Source: Planctomycetota bacterium (lineage in GTDB: Bacteria > Planctomycetota > Phycisphaerae > Phycisphaerales > SM1A02). From it: a DNA stretch of 58,930 nucleotides. The translations under genes and the position numbers were made by a program. The notes under the pieces were generated by a model. The model saw only the letters and a program-made list of their open reading frames with translations, was not told the origin of the DNA and did not search any database. This document shows positions 40,301 through 49,458 of this stretch, one piece after another. The DNA is taken from contig JAQCEQ010000015.1 in NCBI GenBank assembly GCA_027618565.1, positions 1 to 58,930 on the forward strand, in the 5' to 3' direction. How positions within the stretch are numbered: the first letter of the stretch is position 1; each line of letters starts with the position of its first letter.

Positions 40301-41272
40301 ATGCCCACCGACCTCCCGTCGGGTCGCGTCCAGCCGCGCTTTGCCGGCATCGCGACATTCATGCGTGCACCGCTCCTGTCGCAGGTGCGCCCCGAGCACC
40401 AGCCAGTCGACTGGGCGGTGTATGGCATTCCGTTTGACGGCGGAACCACCTACCACCCGGGTGCGCGATTTGGTCCACGGGCCATCCGTGACGCATCCCA
40501 GTACATCAAGCCGATCAACTTCCACGCCGAGCTGGATCTCGCGCGCGAGCTGTCGATCGCCGATGCCGGGGACGCGATCGTCGCGCCGTATTCCTGCGAA
40601 GGAACGCTGGAGGCCGCCGTCGAGTTCGCGTCCAAGCTGGGTGACCCCGCACGCACCCGACTCCTTGCGCTTGGCGGCGACCACTCCATCGCACTGGCCA
40701 ACATTCGTGTGGCGTGGGAACGCGCCGGCCGGCCCGCGTCGGGGCTGCCACTGCTCCACTTCGACGCGCACCTGGACACCGCCGACTCGATCTGGGACGA
40801 GAAGTACGGCCATGCATCGTTCTTGAGGCGCGGCATCGAAGACGGTTGCATCGATCCTGAGCGCACGCTCTCGATCGGCTTCCGCGGGCCACTCAACACG
40901 ATGGACGACCTGGAGTACGCCACCGGCAAGGGCATCGAGGTCGTCCCGATGGCCCGGTGGGTGGAAGATCGCACCAGCGTGGATCGCGCCATCCATGAGT
41001 GGCGTTCGTCCATCAACCAAGACCCGGTCTACGTGACCTTTGACATCGACGCCATCGACCCGGCCTTCGCGCCCGGCACGGGGACGCCGTGCTGCGGCGG
41101 CTTTTCCACGGCCGAGGCCTTCTCGATCCTTCGCAAGTTCGAGGGCATGCGCCTGGCCGGCGCCGATGTGGTGGAAGTATGCCCCTCGCGCGATGTATCC
41201 GACATCACCGCCCTCGCCGCGGCCCATGTCGCGTTTGAGATTCTTTCGATTGACGCGGGAGCAGGCGGGTAA
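40301..41272 (+). CDS. Ureohydrolase family protein (agmatinase/arginase/guanidinobutyrase type)
   Basis: 323 aa with ATG 40301. All manganese ligands are visible: GGDHSIALAN, LHFDAHLDTADSI and TFDIDAIDPAFAPGTGTP. The front YGIPFDGGTTYHPGARFGPR is typical of agmatinases and guanidinobutyrases. The enzyme releases urea from a guanidino compound. Close to the aminotransferase-astA-astD operon it could feed ornithine, putrescine or GABA-type products into it. It is convergent with glyQS. Confidence 0.88.
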   Translation: MPTDLPSGRVQPRFAGIATFMRAPLLSQVRPEHQPVDWAVYGIPFDGGTTYHPGARFGPRAIRDASQYIKPINFHAELDLARELSIADAGDAIVAPYSCEGTLEAAVEFASKLGDPARTRLLALGGDHSIALANIRVAWERAGRPASGLPLLHFDAHLDTADSIWDEKYGHASFLRRGIEDGCIDPERTLSIGFRGPLNTMDDLEYATGKGIEVVPMARWVEDRTSVDRAIHEWRSSINQDPVYVTFDIDAIDPAFAPGTGTPCCGGFSTAEAFSILRKFEGMRLAGADVVEVCPSRDVSDITALAAAHVAFEILSIDAGAGG

Positions 41273-41314
41273 CGGAGGGCGAGCCGGGGATCACTCCTCG
41301 ACTCACGCGGCCGC

Positions 41315-42856
41315 TCACCCCAGCCGCGCCCGCAACCACTCCTTCACCTGCCCGATGCCGATGCGCTCCTGCTGGAGCGAGTCGCGGTGGCGCACAGTGA
41401 CGGTCTGGTCGTTCGCGGATTCACCATCGACGGTGAAGCAGAACGGCGTGCCAGCCTCGTCCATGCGCGCGTAGCGCTTGCCGATCGACTGCTTCTCGTC
41501 AAACTCGACGCTCCACTCGCGGCGCAGTTCGCGGTACAGCGACTCAGCAATCTCCGGCATGCCTTCCTTGTTGACCAGCGGGTAGACCGCGGCCTTGATG
41601 GGTGCCATGCGCGGGTGGAACTTCATGTAGACGCCGCTGGGCCGCGCGGGGTCTGGCGTGTAGGCCTCGCACAGGAGCGCCAGCGTGCCGCGATCGGCGC
41701 CCGCGGACGGCTCGATGACATGCGGGAAGTACCGCTCGTTGCGCTCCTGGTCGAAGTACCTCATCTTGTCGCCCTTGCCACAGTGCGTGGCGTGGGCCTT
41801 CAAGTCAAAGTCGGCGCGGTGGGCGACGCCCTCCAACTCACCAAAGCCGGGGGCAGTGAAGGGGAATCGGTACTCGATGTCGCTGGTGCCCGCGCCGGTC
41901 TTGGCGTAGTGGGCGAGTTCGTCCTTGTCATGCTCGCGAAGGAGCAGGTTCTCGCCCGCGAGCCCGATCGACTGCCACCAGGCGAATCGCTGGTTGCGCC
42001 ACCAGGCGTACCACTCGTTGGCGGAGTCCGGTCGAATGAAGAACTCGATCTCCATCTGCTCAAACTCGCGGCTGCGGAAAGTGAAGTTGCGCGGCGTCAC
42101 CTCGTTGCGGAACGCCTTGCCCACTTGCGCGATGCCGAAGGGCACCTTCACCCGCGAGGTGTCCACGATGTTCCAGAAGTTGGCAAAGATGCCCTGCGCC
42201 GTTTCCGGGCGCAGGTACGCCAGCGAGTCCGCATCTCGAATCGCGCCGCAGTGGGTCTCGAACATCAGGTTGAACATGCGCGGCTCGGTGAGCGAGCCGG
42301 GAGCCTTGGCATCAGGCCCGACCGTGATCGCACGCTCTGCGGCTGAGAGTGCGGAGAAGGGACAGGTGCCAACCTCTGCGTCCTCCAGCGTTCTCTTGAT
42401 GTACTTGTCCAGCGCCTTGCGCGCGCGCGCGAGGCTGTCGTCGTCGCCAGTGACATAGGCGTAGATCTGGCCGCCCTCCGTCTGTCCATTGAGGCAGATG
42501 CATGCGAGATGGTCGGCCCGATACCTGGCCTTGCTCTCCTTGCAGTCGACCATCGGGTCGTTGAACCCGCCCACATGACCCGAGGCCACCCAGGTCTTGG
42601 GATTCATGATGATCGTGCAATCTACGCCCACGATGTCGACGGGCTGGCCATCCGGGCCGAGGAGCTCGCGATCGACGATGTCGTTCCACCAGGCGTTCTT
42701 GAGGTTTCGCTTGAGGGCGGTGCCGAGCGGCCCGTAGTCCCAGAAGCCGTTGATGCCTCCGTAGATTTCGCTGGACTGGAAGATGAATCCGCGTCGCCGG
42801 CACAGCGAGACGATCGCGTCCATCGAGCGGGTGGCGGGGGCATTGGTGTCGGACAT
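41315..42856 (-). CDS. glyQS: Glycyl-tRNA synthetase, alpha2 type
   Basis: 513 aa using ATG 42856 (MSDTNAPATRSMDAIVS). The class II motifs are present: FIFQSSEIYGGINGFWDYGP, motif 2 GIAQVGKAFRNEVTPRNFTFRSREFEQ, and an anticodon domain ending in VTVRHRDSLQQERIGIGQ. This is the homodimeric eukaryotic/archaeal-like form found in many bacteria, not the GlyQ/GlyS heterotetramer. The gene stands alone, head-to-head with the SDR gene 29 bp away. Confidence 0.96.
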   Translation of the reverse strand: MSDTNAPATRSMDAIVSLCRRRGFIFQSSEIYGGINGFWDYGPLGTALKRNLKNAWWNDIVDRELLGPDGQPVDIVGVDCTIIMNPKTWVASGHVGGFNDPMVDCKESKARYRADHLACICLNGQTEGGQIYAYVTGDDDSLARARKALDKYIKRTLEDAEVGTCPFSALSAAERAITVGPDAKAPGSLTEPRMFNLMFETHCGAIRDADSLAYLRPETAQGIFANFWNIVDTSRVKVPFGIAQVGKAFRNEVTPRNFTFRSREFEQMEIEFFIRPDSANEWYAWWRNQRFAWWQSIGLAGENLLLREHDKDELAHYAKTGAGTSDIEYRFPFTAPGFGELEGVAHRADFDLKAHATHCGKGDKMRYFDQERNERYFPHVIEPSAGADRGTLALLCEAYTPDPARPSGVYMKFHPRMAPIKAAVYPLVNKEGMPEIAESLYRELRREWSVEFDEKQSIGKRYARMDEAGTPFCFTVDGESANDQTVTVRHRDSLQQERIGIGQVKEWLRARLG

Positions 42857-42885
42857 GGGGAGTGGAATCGTACTAGCCTGCCGCC

Positions 42886-43626
42886 ATGTCATCGAAGGAT
42901 GCGTTGCCGTTCAATGGGCTCGAGGTCATGGTGACGGGTGGTACCGGCGTGGTTGGGCGAGCCGTCTGCGAGGCGCTGCTGGTGCAGGGGGCGCAGGTGC
43001 ACGCGACAGGGGTGCTTGACACCGAGTCGGACGCGTTCGCCAAGGCATTCCCCGCCGTGCGACTCCACCGGGTCGACCTCACCGACGCGCGACATTGCCA
43101 CGAGGCGTTCTCGTCGCTTCCCTCGTTGTGGGCGTCGATCCACTGCGCGGGGGGTTTTGTCTACGGGGCGATCGGTGATGCCACTGACGAGAGCGTGACA
43201 GACATGTTTGACATGAATGCGCTGACGGCTTTCAACGCCAGTCGCCAGGCCGTTCGGGTGATGCGGGAGCGTGCGAGTGCGCGACCCGAGAAGGGGGACC
43301 CGCGCACCGCGGGCGGGCGGATCGTGAACATCGCCGGGCGACCAGCCGTGGAACCAGCAGCGGGCTTCAGCGCGTATGCGATGGCCAAGTCGGCGGTGAT
43401 TGCGCTCACGCGCACCCTCGCCGTGGAGTTGGCGCCAGAGGGAATCCTGGTGAACGCCGTCGTGCCCAGCGTGATCGACACGCCGATCAATCGCGCCGCC
43501 ATGCCGGGCGCCGACTTCACCAAGTGGGTGCAGCCGTCGGAGCTGGCGTCACAGATCCTGCTCCTGGCCAGTCCCGCAAGCCACGCCACGGGGCAGGTGG
43601 TGCCGGTGTACGGCGGGTTGGCGTAG
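42886..43626 (+). CDS. Short-chain dehydrogenase/reductase with altered catalytic triad
   Basis: 246 aa. The NAD(P) motif is VTGGTGVVGRAVCEALL (residue 11 on), followed by IHCAGGF and the YxxxK pair in SAYAMAKSAV near residue 164. The serine normally 13 residues before the tyrosine is a glycine here (NIAGRPAVEP instead of NISS). The C-terminal PSELASQILLLASPASHATGQ is typical. Substrate unknown. The missing serine suggests a slow or non-classical SDR. Confidence 0.85.
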   Translation: MSSKDALPFNGLEVMVTGGTGVVGRAVCEALLVQGAQVHATGVLDTESDAFAKAFPAVRLHRVDLTDARHCHEAFSSLPSLWASIHCAGGFVYGAIGDATDESVTDMFDMNALTAFNASRQAVRVMRERASARPEKGDPRTAGGRIVNIAGRPAVEPAAGFSAYAMAKSAVIALTRTLAVELAPEGILVNAVVPSVIDTPINRAAMPGADFTKWVQPSELASQILLLASPASHATGQVVPVYGGLA

Positions 43627-43645
43627 GGGGCGCGCCCTCGCCCCG

Positions 43646-44257
43646 TCAATAGGTCTTGTTCATCGCGATGAGCTTGTAGAACTCGTCGCGCGTGGCAGGA
43701 TTGTCCAGGAATTCGCCGGTCAGCTTGCTGGTGGTGGTCCACGCCATCGGCTGCTGCACGCCCCGGTAGCACATGCAGTAGTGGCGCGCCTGCACCACGA
43801 CCGCCACGCCGCGGGGCTTGAGGTTTCGCTGGATGGCATCCGCGATCTGCGCCGTCAGTTTCTCCTGCACCTGCAGTCGCTTGGAGAAGATCTCCACCAC
43901 CTTGGCCAGCTTGCTCAGCCCGACCACCTTGCCGTCGGGGATGTAGGCAATGTGCGCCTTCCCCACGAACGGGACCATGTGGTGCTCACAGTGGCTGTGG
44001 AACTCCATGTCGGAGAGGAGCACCATCTCGTCGTAGCCGGCGATCTCTGAGAACGTCCGCTGCATCGGTTCTTCGGGATCCGCGGCATAACCGGAGAAGT
44101 GCTCCGCGAAGGCCCGCACGACTCGGCGCGGCGTGTCCAGCAACCCCTCGCGATTGGGGTCCTCGCCGATGTAGGAGAGGATCGTGCGGATGGCCTTGAT
44201 CGCCTCAGCGACCTTCGGGTCCTTGGGGTCCGGATCGATGGGAAGGGGACTCGACAT
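43646..44257 (-). CDS. folE: GTP cyclohydrolase I
   Basis: 203 aa with ATG 44257; a longer open frame upstream is rejected as non-FolE. Zinc ligands lie in SHCEHHMVPF and HYCMCYRGV, and the substrate region AYIPDGKVVGLSKLAKVVE is intact. The enzyme opens GTP to dihydroneopterin triphosphate for folate and pterins. It is convergent with the SDR gene 20 bp away and divergent from the membrane-anchored gene at 44277. Confidence 0.95.
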   Translation of the reverse strand: MSSPLPIDPDPKDPKVAEAIKAIRTILSYIGEDPNREGLLDTPRRVVRAFAEHFSGYAADPEEPMQRTFSEIAGYDEMVLLSDMEFHSHCEHHMVPFVGKAHIAYIPDGKVVGLSKLAKVVEIFSKRLQVQEKLTAQIADAIQRNLKPRGVAVVVQARHYCMCYRGVQQPMAWTTTSKLTGEFLDNPATRDEFYKLIAMNKTY

Positions 44258-44276
44258 GGGGCGAAGATTGTAGGTG

Positions 44277-45122
44277 ATGACGGTAGGCTCCGCGCCCATG
44301 CCCACGCCGCAAGCAAGGCTCACTCCGAGGGGAAAGGGGGGTCGATTCGCGCGATGGCTTCTCTGGGCCGTGGTCGGGATCGCGGTCTCCGCCATCGTGG
44401 TCGCGGTCTCGCTTGACGCCATCGCGGCGTCGATCATCAGGTCGTCTGGTTCGTCGGCGCTTGGTGTCCCGGTGGACCTGGAGGGCGTGCGCGTTGGGAT
44501 CACCACGCCACCCACCAGCGTGACCGGGTTCTCGATCGGAAACCCCGCGGGTTGCGAGCGTCCGCAGTTCCTGGTGGCGAAATCCATCGAAGTGACCGCC
44601 ACCGTGCCTGAACTGATGGGATCCGATGTCAAGATCCCGCTGGTGCGGATCGTGGGCTTGACCATCGACCTGGAGAAACTGCCCGGCGGGAAGCTCAACA
44701 CCGATGCGATCTTTGGCGCGGGCGACTCGACCACGCCAGACGCAGCCGCTTCGGCTGGCAGCGGCTCGCGAAGAATCCGCATCGCCGAGGTGGAGATCAA
44801 GGATGTCACGCTGCGTGCAGGCCCGGGCGTGGCGGTCATCCCCATCGGCGCCGAGTTTCACCTGGCCTCGCTGACGCTGAAAAACCTTGACTCGAAGAAG
44901 TCAGACCTTGGCGTCACGGCACAGTTGACCCGAATCATCGTGACGGAAGTCGTGGAGGCGCTGATCAAGCGGTTCGGGTCGGACCTGGCGCCGTCCGCCC
45001 GGGACACGCTCCAGTCGACGGTGAAATCGGCGACCCAGAAGCTGGGCGACGCAGCCGGCGGCCTGGTGGATTCCATCTTCGCCCCCAAAGGGACGGATGG
45101 CGATCAGGGCACGCAGCTATGA
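44277..45122 (+). CDS. Membrane-anchored AsmA/chorein-like protein
   Basis: About 281 aa; ATG 44298 is an alternative start. One N-terminal helix (WLLWAVVGIAVSAIVVAVS) is followed by a beta-rich domain with AsmA-type phrases: GVPVDLEGVRVGI, LVRIVGLTIDLEKLPGGKLNTDAI and VEIKDVTLRAG. AsmA-like proteins bridge envelope membranes and move lipids. The C-terminal 60 residues are helical. Its stop overlaps the HutG-type gene by 4 bp. Family call is by eye. Confidence 0.65.
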   Translation: MTVGSAPMPTPQARLTPRGKGGRFARWLLWAVVGIAVSAIVVAVSLDAIAASIIRSSGSSALGVPVDLEGVRVGITTPPTSVTGFSIGNPAGCERPQFLVAKSIEVTATVPELMGSDVKIPLVRIVGLTIDLEKLPGGKLNTDAIFGAGDSTTPDAAASAGSGSRRIRIAEVEIKDVTLRAGPGVAVIPIGAEFHLASLTLKNLDSKKSDLGVTAQLTRIIVTEVVEALIKRFGSDLAPSARDTLQSTVKSATQKLGDAAGGLVDSIFAPKGTDGDQGTQL

Positions 45123-46096
45123 CGGGCACGCGCGACTGGTGGAGCCGAGTCTGGACGGGGCGCGATGATGGCGCCGACCCCTTGTGTGCGCGGTTGCACC
45201 AGCGGATCCAGCCACTTGACCTCTCGGACCTTGCGTCGGCCGCGCGCGGATCGGTTGCCTTCGTTGGATACCCGACGGATCTGGGCGTGCGAGCCAACCG
45301 CGGCCGCAGCGGGGCGATGGCGGGTCCGAAGGCGTTGCGGAGGGCGCTGGCCAATCTCCCAGTGCACTGGGACCTCGGCTGTTTCGACTGTGGCGATGTG
45401 GTGTCCCACGAAGAAGCCGTTGATCGGGCGCAGCGGACCCTGGGCGACGCGGTCCGTTCGCTCATCGCCGCAGGACTCCGCCCGCTGGTGCTTGGCGGCG
45501 GCCATGACATCGCCTACGGGACTTGGCTGGGAGTGGTCGAGGGCCTGGGTGAACGAGCGCGTGGCGGCGTGCTCTCCGTGAATGTCGATGCCCACCTAGA
45601 CAATCGACCGCTTGAGGATGATGCCCAGGGACGAACCGCACCCCACAGCGGTACCAGTTACACGCAGATGCAGGCGTGGTGCACGGGGCAGTCGATCCCC
45701 TTCCGCGCGATCGCCTTGGGCGTCCAGCGCATGAGTAACACACGCTTCCTGCTGGATCGTGCCCAAAGGGCGGGATACGGGATCGTGTGGTCCGACGAAG
45801 TCACCCGCGGATCAGTCCAGGCCGCGATGGCATCCGCCGATGCAGCGTCGACGCCGATTCACCTCACCATCGATCTGGATGTGCTGGCGATGTCGGTGGC
45901 TCCCGGGGTCTCGGCTCCCAATGGCGCGGGTCTGCTGGTTGATGATGTCGTCCGCATTCTGGATGCCGTCCCATGGAACCGCGTCGCCGCGGTGGATATC
46001 GCGGAATTGGCGCCGGGGCTGGACGCCGAGGAGCGGACCGCCAGAGCCGCCGCGGCGATCACCTTCGCAGTCCTGGAACGATGGACCCACCCATGA
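45119..46096 (+). CDS. hutG: Formimidoylglutamase-like ureohydrolase
   Basis: 325 aa in an ATGA overlap with the upstream gene. The ligands are LGGGHDIAYGTWLG, VNVDAHLDNRP and TIDLDVLAMSVAPGVSAPNG. The GGGHDIAYG and VLAMSVAPGVSAP forms are those of HutG rather than arginase. HutG splits N-formimidoyl-glutamate in histidine degradation. No hutH, hutU or hutI is near, so the assignment rests on motifs alone. Its stop overlaps the ROK kinase start by 4 bp. Confidence 0.82.
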   Translation: MTGTRDWWSRVWTGRDDGADPLCARLHQRIQPLDLSDLASAARGSVAFVGYPTDLGVRANRGRSGAMAGPKALRRALANLPVHWDLGCFDCGDVVSHEEAVDRAQRTLGDAVRSLIAAGLRPLVLGGGHDIAYGTWLGVVEGLGERARGGVLSVNVDAHLDNRPLEDDAQGRTAPHSGTSYTQMQAWCTGQSIPFRAIALGVQRMSNTRFLLDRAQRAGYGIVWSDEVTRGSVQAAMASADAASTPIHLTIDLDVLAMSVAPGVSAPNGAGLLVDDVVRILDAVPWNRVAAVDIAELAPGLDAEERTARAAAAITFAVLERWTHP

Positions 46097-47019
46097 ATGT
46101 TCGCATCGGTGTCGATGTGGGAGGCACCAAGATCGAAGCGCTGGCGCTGCGTGACGACGGATCCGAGTCCGAGCGCATCCGGGTGGCCACCCCAGCAGGC
46201 GACTACGACGCCACGATCCGCGCCATCGCCGCATTGGTCACTCGCGTGGAGTTGGGCGAGGGCGGTCGCTCCGTCGTCGGCCTTGGTCATCCCGGCAGCC
46301 GGTGCCCGCTGACGGGGCTCCATCGCAATGCCAACTCCACTTGCCTCAACGGGCGCGCGCTGGTGGACGATCTCGCGCGTGCGATCGGCCGGCCCCTGCG
46401 CGCCGCCAATGATGCCAATTGCTTTGCGCTGAGCGAGGCGTGCGATGGCGCGGGAGCGGGACATCGCGTGGTGTTTGGCGTGATCCTCGGGACCGGGGTT
46501 GGCGGCGGCGTGGTGGTGGACCGCCGCGTGCTGGATGGTGCCAATGGGATCGCGGGTGAGTGGGGGCACATGCCGCTCCCGGGGGAATCCGACGAGGAAC
46601 GAGCGTCGCGACCCTGCTACTGCGGCTCGCGAGGCTGCCTGGAGATGTTCTGCGCCGGTCCGGCCGTCGAACGAGAGTGTGCGCAGCGGACGGGCCGCGC
46701 GCTGTCGCTTGCGGAGATCGCGCGGCTCGCGGAGTCACAACCCGGTCCCGAGCGACGAGCCATCGATCGACTCATCGCCCGGCTGGCATCGGCACTGGCA
46801 ACCGTCGCGCAGGTGCTGGACCCCGATGTCATCGTGCTTGGCGGTGGCGTCTCACGCATCGATCGCCTGGCACACGCCCTCCCGGCGGCGATTGAGCCAC
46901 TCGTCTTCGGCCGTTCCTTCAAGACGCCGATCCGCCACGCCGTGCACGGAGATTCCGGGGGAGTCCGAGGCGCCGCATGGCTGTGGACCCTGGATGAGGC
47001 GCGAGCCGCGGGCGAGTGA
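46093..47019 (+). CDS. ROK-family sugar kinase
   Basis: 308 aa with ATG 46093 in an ATGA overlap. The ATP-binding start IGVDVGGTKIEALAL, the catalytic AANDANCFALSEA and the zinc motif GEWGHMP...CYCGSRGCLE are all present. The order matches bacterial fructokinases (Mak) and glucokinases of the ROK family. It lies in an unlikely four-gene run with an AsmA-like and a HutG-like gene. Substrate not assigned. Confidence 0.9.
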   Translation: MNVRIGVDVGGTKIEALALRDDGSESERIRVATPAGDYDATIRAIAALVTRVELGEGGRSVVGLGHPGSRCPLTGLHRNANSTCLNGRALVDDLARAIGRPLRAANDANCFALSEACDGAGAGHRVVFGVILGTGVGGGVVVDRRVLDGANGIAGEWGHMPLPGESDEERASRPCYCGSRGCLEMFCAGPAVERECAQRTGRALSLAEIARLAESQPGPERRAIDRLIARLASALATVAQVLDPDVIVLGGGVSRIDRLAHALPAAIEPLVFGRSFKTPIRHAVHGDSGGVRGAAWLWTLDEARAAGE

Positions 47020-47046
47020 CGAGTGGCGGGCGCGACGCGGGAGACA

Positions 47047-48309
47047 TCAGCCGACGCGCCCAAATCGATCCGGTCGCATGAGCGAGAGGTCGATGGTTGA
47101 CGACTCCCCGACGATGAGCCTGGCCATCGACTCCCCGGCAATCGGTCCCAGCGTCATGCCAAGCATCGCGTGCCCTGTTCCAACCAACAGCCCCGGGACA
47201 GAGTCAACGGTCCCCACGGCTGGCATGCCATCGGGGAGGCACGGCCGGTAGCCAGCCCACTCTTCGACGGTCGCCGCGTCGCGAAGACCACCGTCGATGT
47301 ACGCGTCCGCGCCCTTGCGAAGTTGCTCCAGGCGCGATCGAATCCACGGCTTCCCGAGCGGGCCGATCTCCAGTGTGCCAGCCAGCCGCAGATCACTTCC
47401 TGTCGGCGTGGCAGCGATTGAAGTCTCACAGAGCACAGCCGACGCCACCGGGAGCGCATGCATGCCCTGGAGCCGGATGTTGTAACCGCGCGCACCGACG
47501 AGCGGGCATCGAACACCCACATCCTCCAGAAGCGGCTTGCTCCACACGCCCGCGGCCAGCACGACATGCGTTGCCTTCACCCTTGATCCGTCGGCGCACT
47601 CCACTCCCTCCACGCGCCCTTCCTTGGAGCGAAGGATCCGCGTAACCCGAACGCGCGGCCCGATCATGACGCCCCGTGCGCGACAGGACCGCTCCAGCCC
47701 CTTCATGTAGGCACGAGGGTCGCAGATCGCGCTGTCGCGCCAATGCACGGCGCCCACCACGGCGCTTCGATAGCACGGCGCCAAAGCGCGAAGCTCCGCG
47801 CCGGAGATCATGGCACAGTCGTATCCGTGCCGCTGCGCCAGCGCCGCCTCTTCCGCTTGCTCATGCAGCATGGCGCTCGTCCGGCACACCGCCATCCAGC
47901 CCACCTTCTTGAAGAGGCAGTCGCACGCCGTCTCCTCCATGAACCGATCGATGCACGCCATCGACGCCCAGCCCTGCTGGGCCAGGCTGGTCATCGTGCG
48001 TTCGAACCAGGGCTCATTGCAGTGCTGGTGGAAGTGCCAGAGCCACGACCAGATCTCGCGATCGATCGTGGGCCTGATGTAGAGCGGGCTGGTCCGGGAC
48101 AGCATCCACCGCAGGCCGCGCCAGCTGACACCCGGTCGGGTGAGCGGCACATGGCCGATGGAAAGCATCCCCGCGTTGCCGCACGAGGCCTGGTCGTGCA
48201 CTGGTTCGGGATCGATGACCTGCACTTCCACGCCACGGTGCGAAAGTTCCCACGCCGTGGAGAGCCCGACGATTCCCGATCCGATGACGACCACGCGTGG
48301 CGAGGGCAT
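47047..48309 (-). CDS. dadA: FAD-dependent D-amino acid dehydrogenase
   Basis: 420 aa. The FAD motif VVVIGSGIVGLSTAWELSHRG opens the protein, and the DAO-family end GYRPCLPDGMPAVGTVDSVPGLLVGTGHAMLG is typical of DadA. It oxidises D-amino acids to 2-oxo acids and passes electrons to the respiratory chain. The region with ureohydrolases, AstA, AstD and DadA suggests amino-acid use as carbon and nitrogen source. It is divergent from the Gfo/Idh gene. Confidence 0.88.
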   Translation of the reverse strand: MPSPRVVVIGSGIVGLSTAWELSHRGVEVQVIDPEPVHDQASCGNAGMLSIGHVPLTRPGVSWRGLRWMLSRTSPLYIRPTIDREIWSWLWHFHQHCNEPWFERTMTSLAQQGWASMACIDRFMEETACDCLFKKVGWMAVCRTSAMLHEQAEEAALAQRHGYDCAMISGAELRALAPCYRSAVVGAVHWRDSAICDPRAYMKGLERSCRARGVMIGPRVRVTRILRSKEGRVEGVECADGSRVKATHVVLAAGVWSKPLLEDVGVRCPLVGARGYNIRLQGMHALPVASAVLCETSIAATPTGSDLRLAGTLEIGPLGKPWIRSRLEQLRKGADAYIDGGLRDAATVEEWAGYRPCLPDGMPAVGTVDSVPGLLVGTGHAMLGMTLGPIAGESMARLIVGESSTIDLSLMRPDRFGRVG

Positions 48310-48353
48310 GCGGCGGGAATGGTAATGACCGCGCCGCCGTATGCTCGCGCGCC

Positions 48354-49433
48354 ATGAGCATGCGACTGGGCATCGTCGGCTGCGGGGCGATCGGCACCAT
48401 CCACGCGGCAGCGGCCGGGCGGCAGGGGGTGAAGGTGGTCAGGGCCTGGGACATTCATGCCAGCCGCGCCAAGGCGCTCTGCGAATCGCACGGCGGGAAG
48501 GCGTGCGCCAGCCTGGACGACCTCTTGTCGATGAAGGAGATCGATGCCGTCGTGGTGGCGGTCCCCAACAACCTGCACGCCCCCTTGGCCATCCAGGCAC
48601 TCCGCGCGGGAAAGCATGTGCTCCTGGAGAAGCCGATGGCGATGTCGATGGCGGAGTGCCGGGAGATCGCATCGGAGGCGGCGAAGGCCAAGCGAGTCCT
48701 CGAGATCGGGTTCGTCTGCCGGGGTGCACCGGCCGCGCGCGCAGTGAAGCACTTCATCGATGCGGGGCGGTTTGGCACGATCTCGCACATCAAGTGCGCC
48801 AGCTACCGTCGACGCGGCGTGCCTGGCCTGGGCGGCTGGTTCACGACCAAGGCGGTCTCGGGTGGCGGCGCCCTCATCGACCTTGGGGTCCACATCCTGG
48901 ACCTGTCGCTCTACCTCGCTGGGAGCCCGCGCCCCACGCACGCCAGCGGACACGTCTTCTCGGGGATCGGCTCGCGGATGCGCGATTATGTCTACACCTC
49001 GATGTGGGCGGGACCGCCCACGCTAGACGGCGTATGCGACGTGGAGGACGGCGCGACGGCTCTGGTCCGATGCGAGGGAGGCCTCACGATCGAGATGAAT
49101 GTCTTCTGGGCAGCCAATCTTCCCGAGGGCCAGCTCAACGATGGCATCACGGTGCTGGGCGACCGGGCCGGAGGGTCCTTCCAGGTCTTCGGGAAGTCAG
49201 CGAAGATCGCCACGGAAGAGGAAGGTCGACTGGTCGACCTCACGCCGCACTTTGCGTGCGAGGACCCAGACCGCGAGATGTGGGATGCGCAGTACAAGCA
49301 ATTCCGAGCCGCGGTCGAACAAGGGGTTCCGCCCCACGCCGACGCAGCGGCGGGCATCCGCGTGCAATCCGTGGTCGAGGCGATCTACGCCAGCGCCGCC
49401 GCCGGGCACGAGGTTGCGGTCCGCCCCGCGTGA
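48354..49433 (+). CDS. Gfo/Idh/MocA family oxidoreductase
   Basis: 359 aa with ATG 48354. The Rossmann start LGIVGCGAIGTIHAAAAG and the conserved KP pair in VLLEKPMAMSMAEC are clear; the later segment GGGALIDLGVHILDLSLYLAG holds the substrate-side HxxD. Members oxidise sugars, inositols or related polyols with NAD(P). Substrate unknown. It is convergent with folD. Confidence 0.9.
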   Translation: MSMRLGIVGCGAIGTIHAAAAGRQGVKVVRAWDIHASRAKALCESHGGKACASLDDLLSMKEIDAVVVAVPNNLHAPLAIQALRAGKHVLLEKPMAMSMAECREIASEAAKAKRVLEIGFVCRGAPAARAVKHFIDAGRFGTISHIKCASYRRRGVPGLGGWFTTKAVSGGGALIDLGVHILDLSLYLAGSPRPTHASGHVFSGIGSRMRDYVYTSMWAGPPTLDGVCDVEDGATALVRCEGGLTIEMNVFWAANLPEGQLNDGITVLGDRAGGSFQVFGKSAKIATEEEGRLVDLTPHFACEDPDREMWDAQYKQFRAAVEQGVPPHADAAAGIRVQSVVEAIYASAAAGHEVAVRPA

Positions 49434-49458
49434 GCGGCGCGCGCACGTGGCCGCTGAA

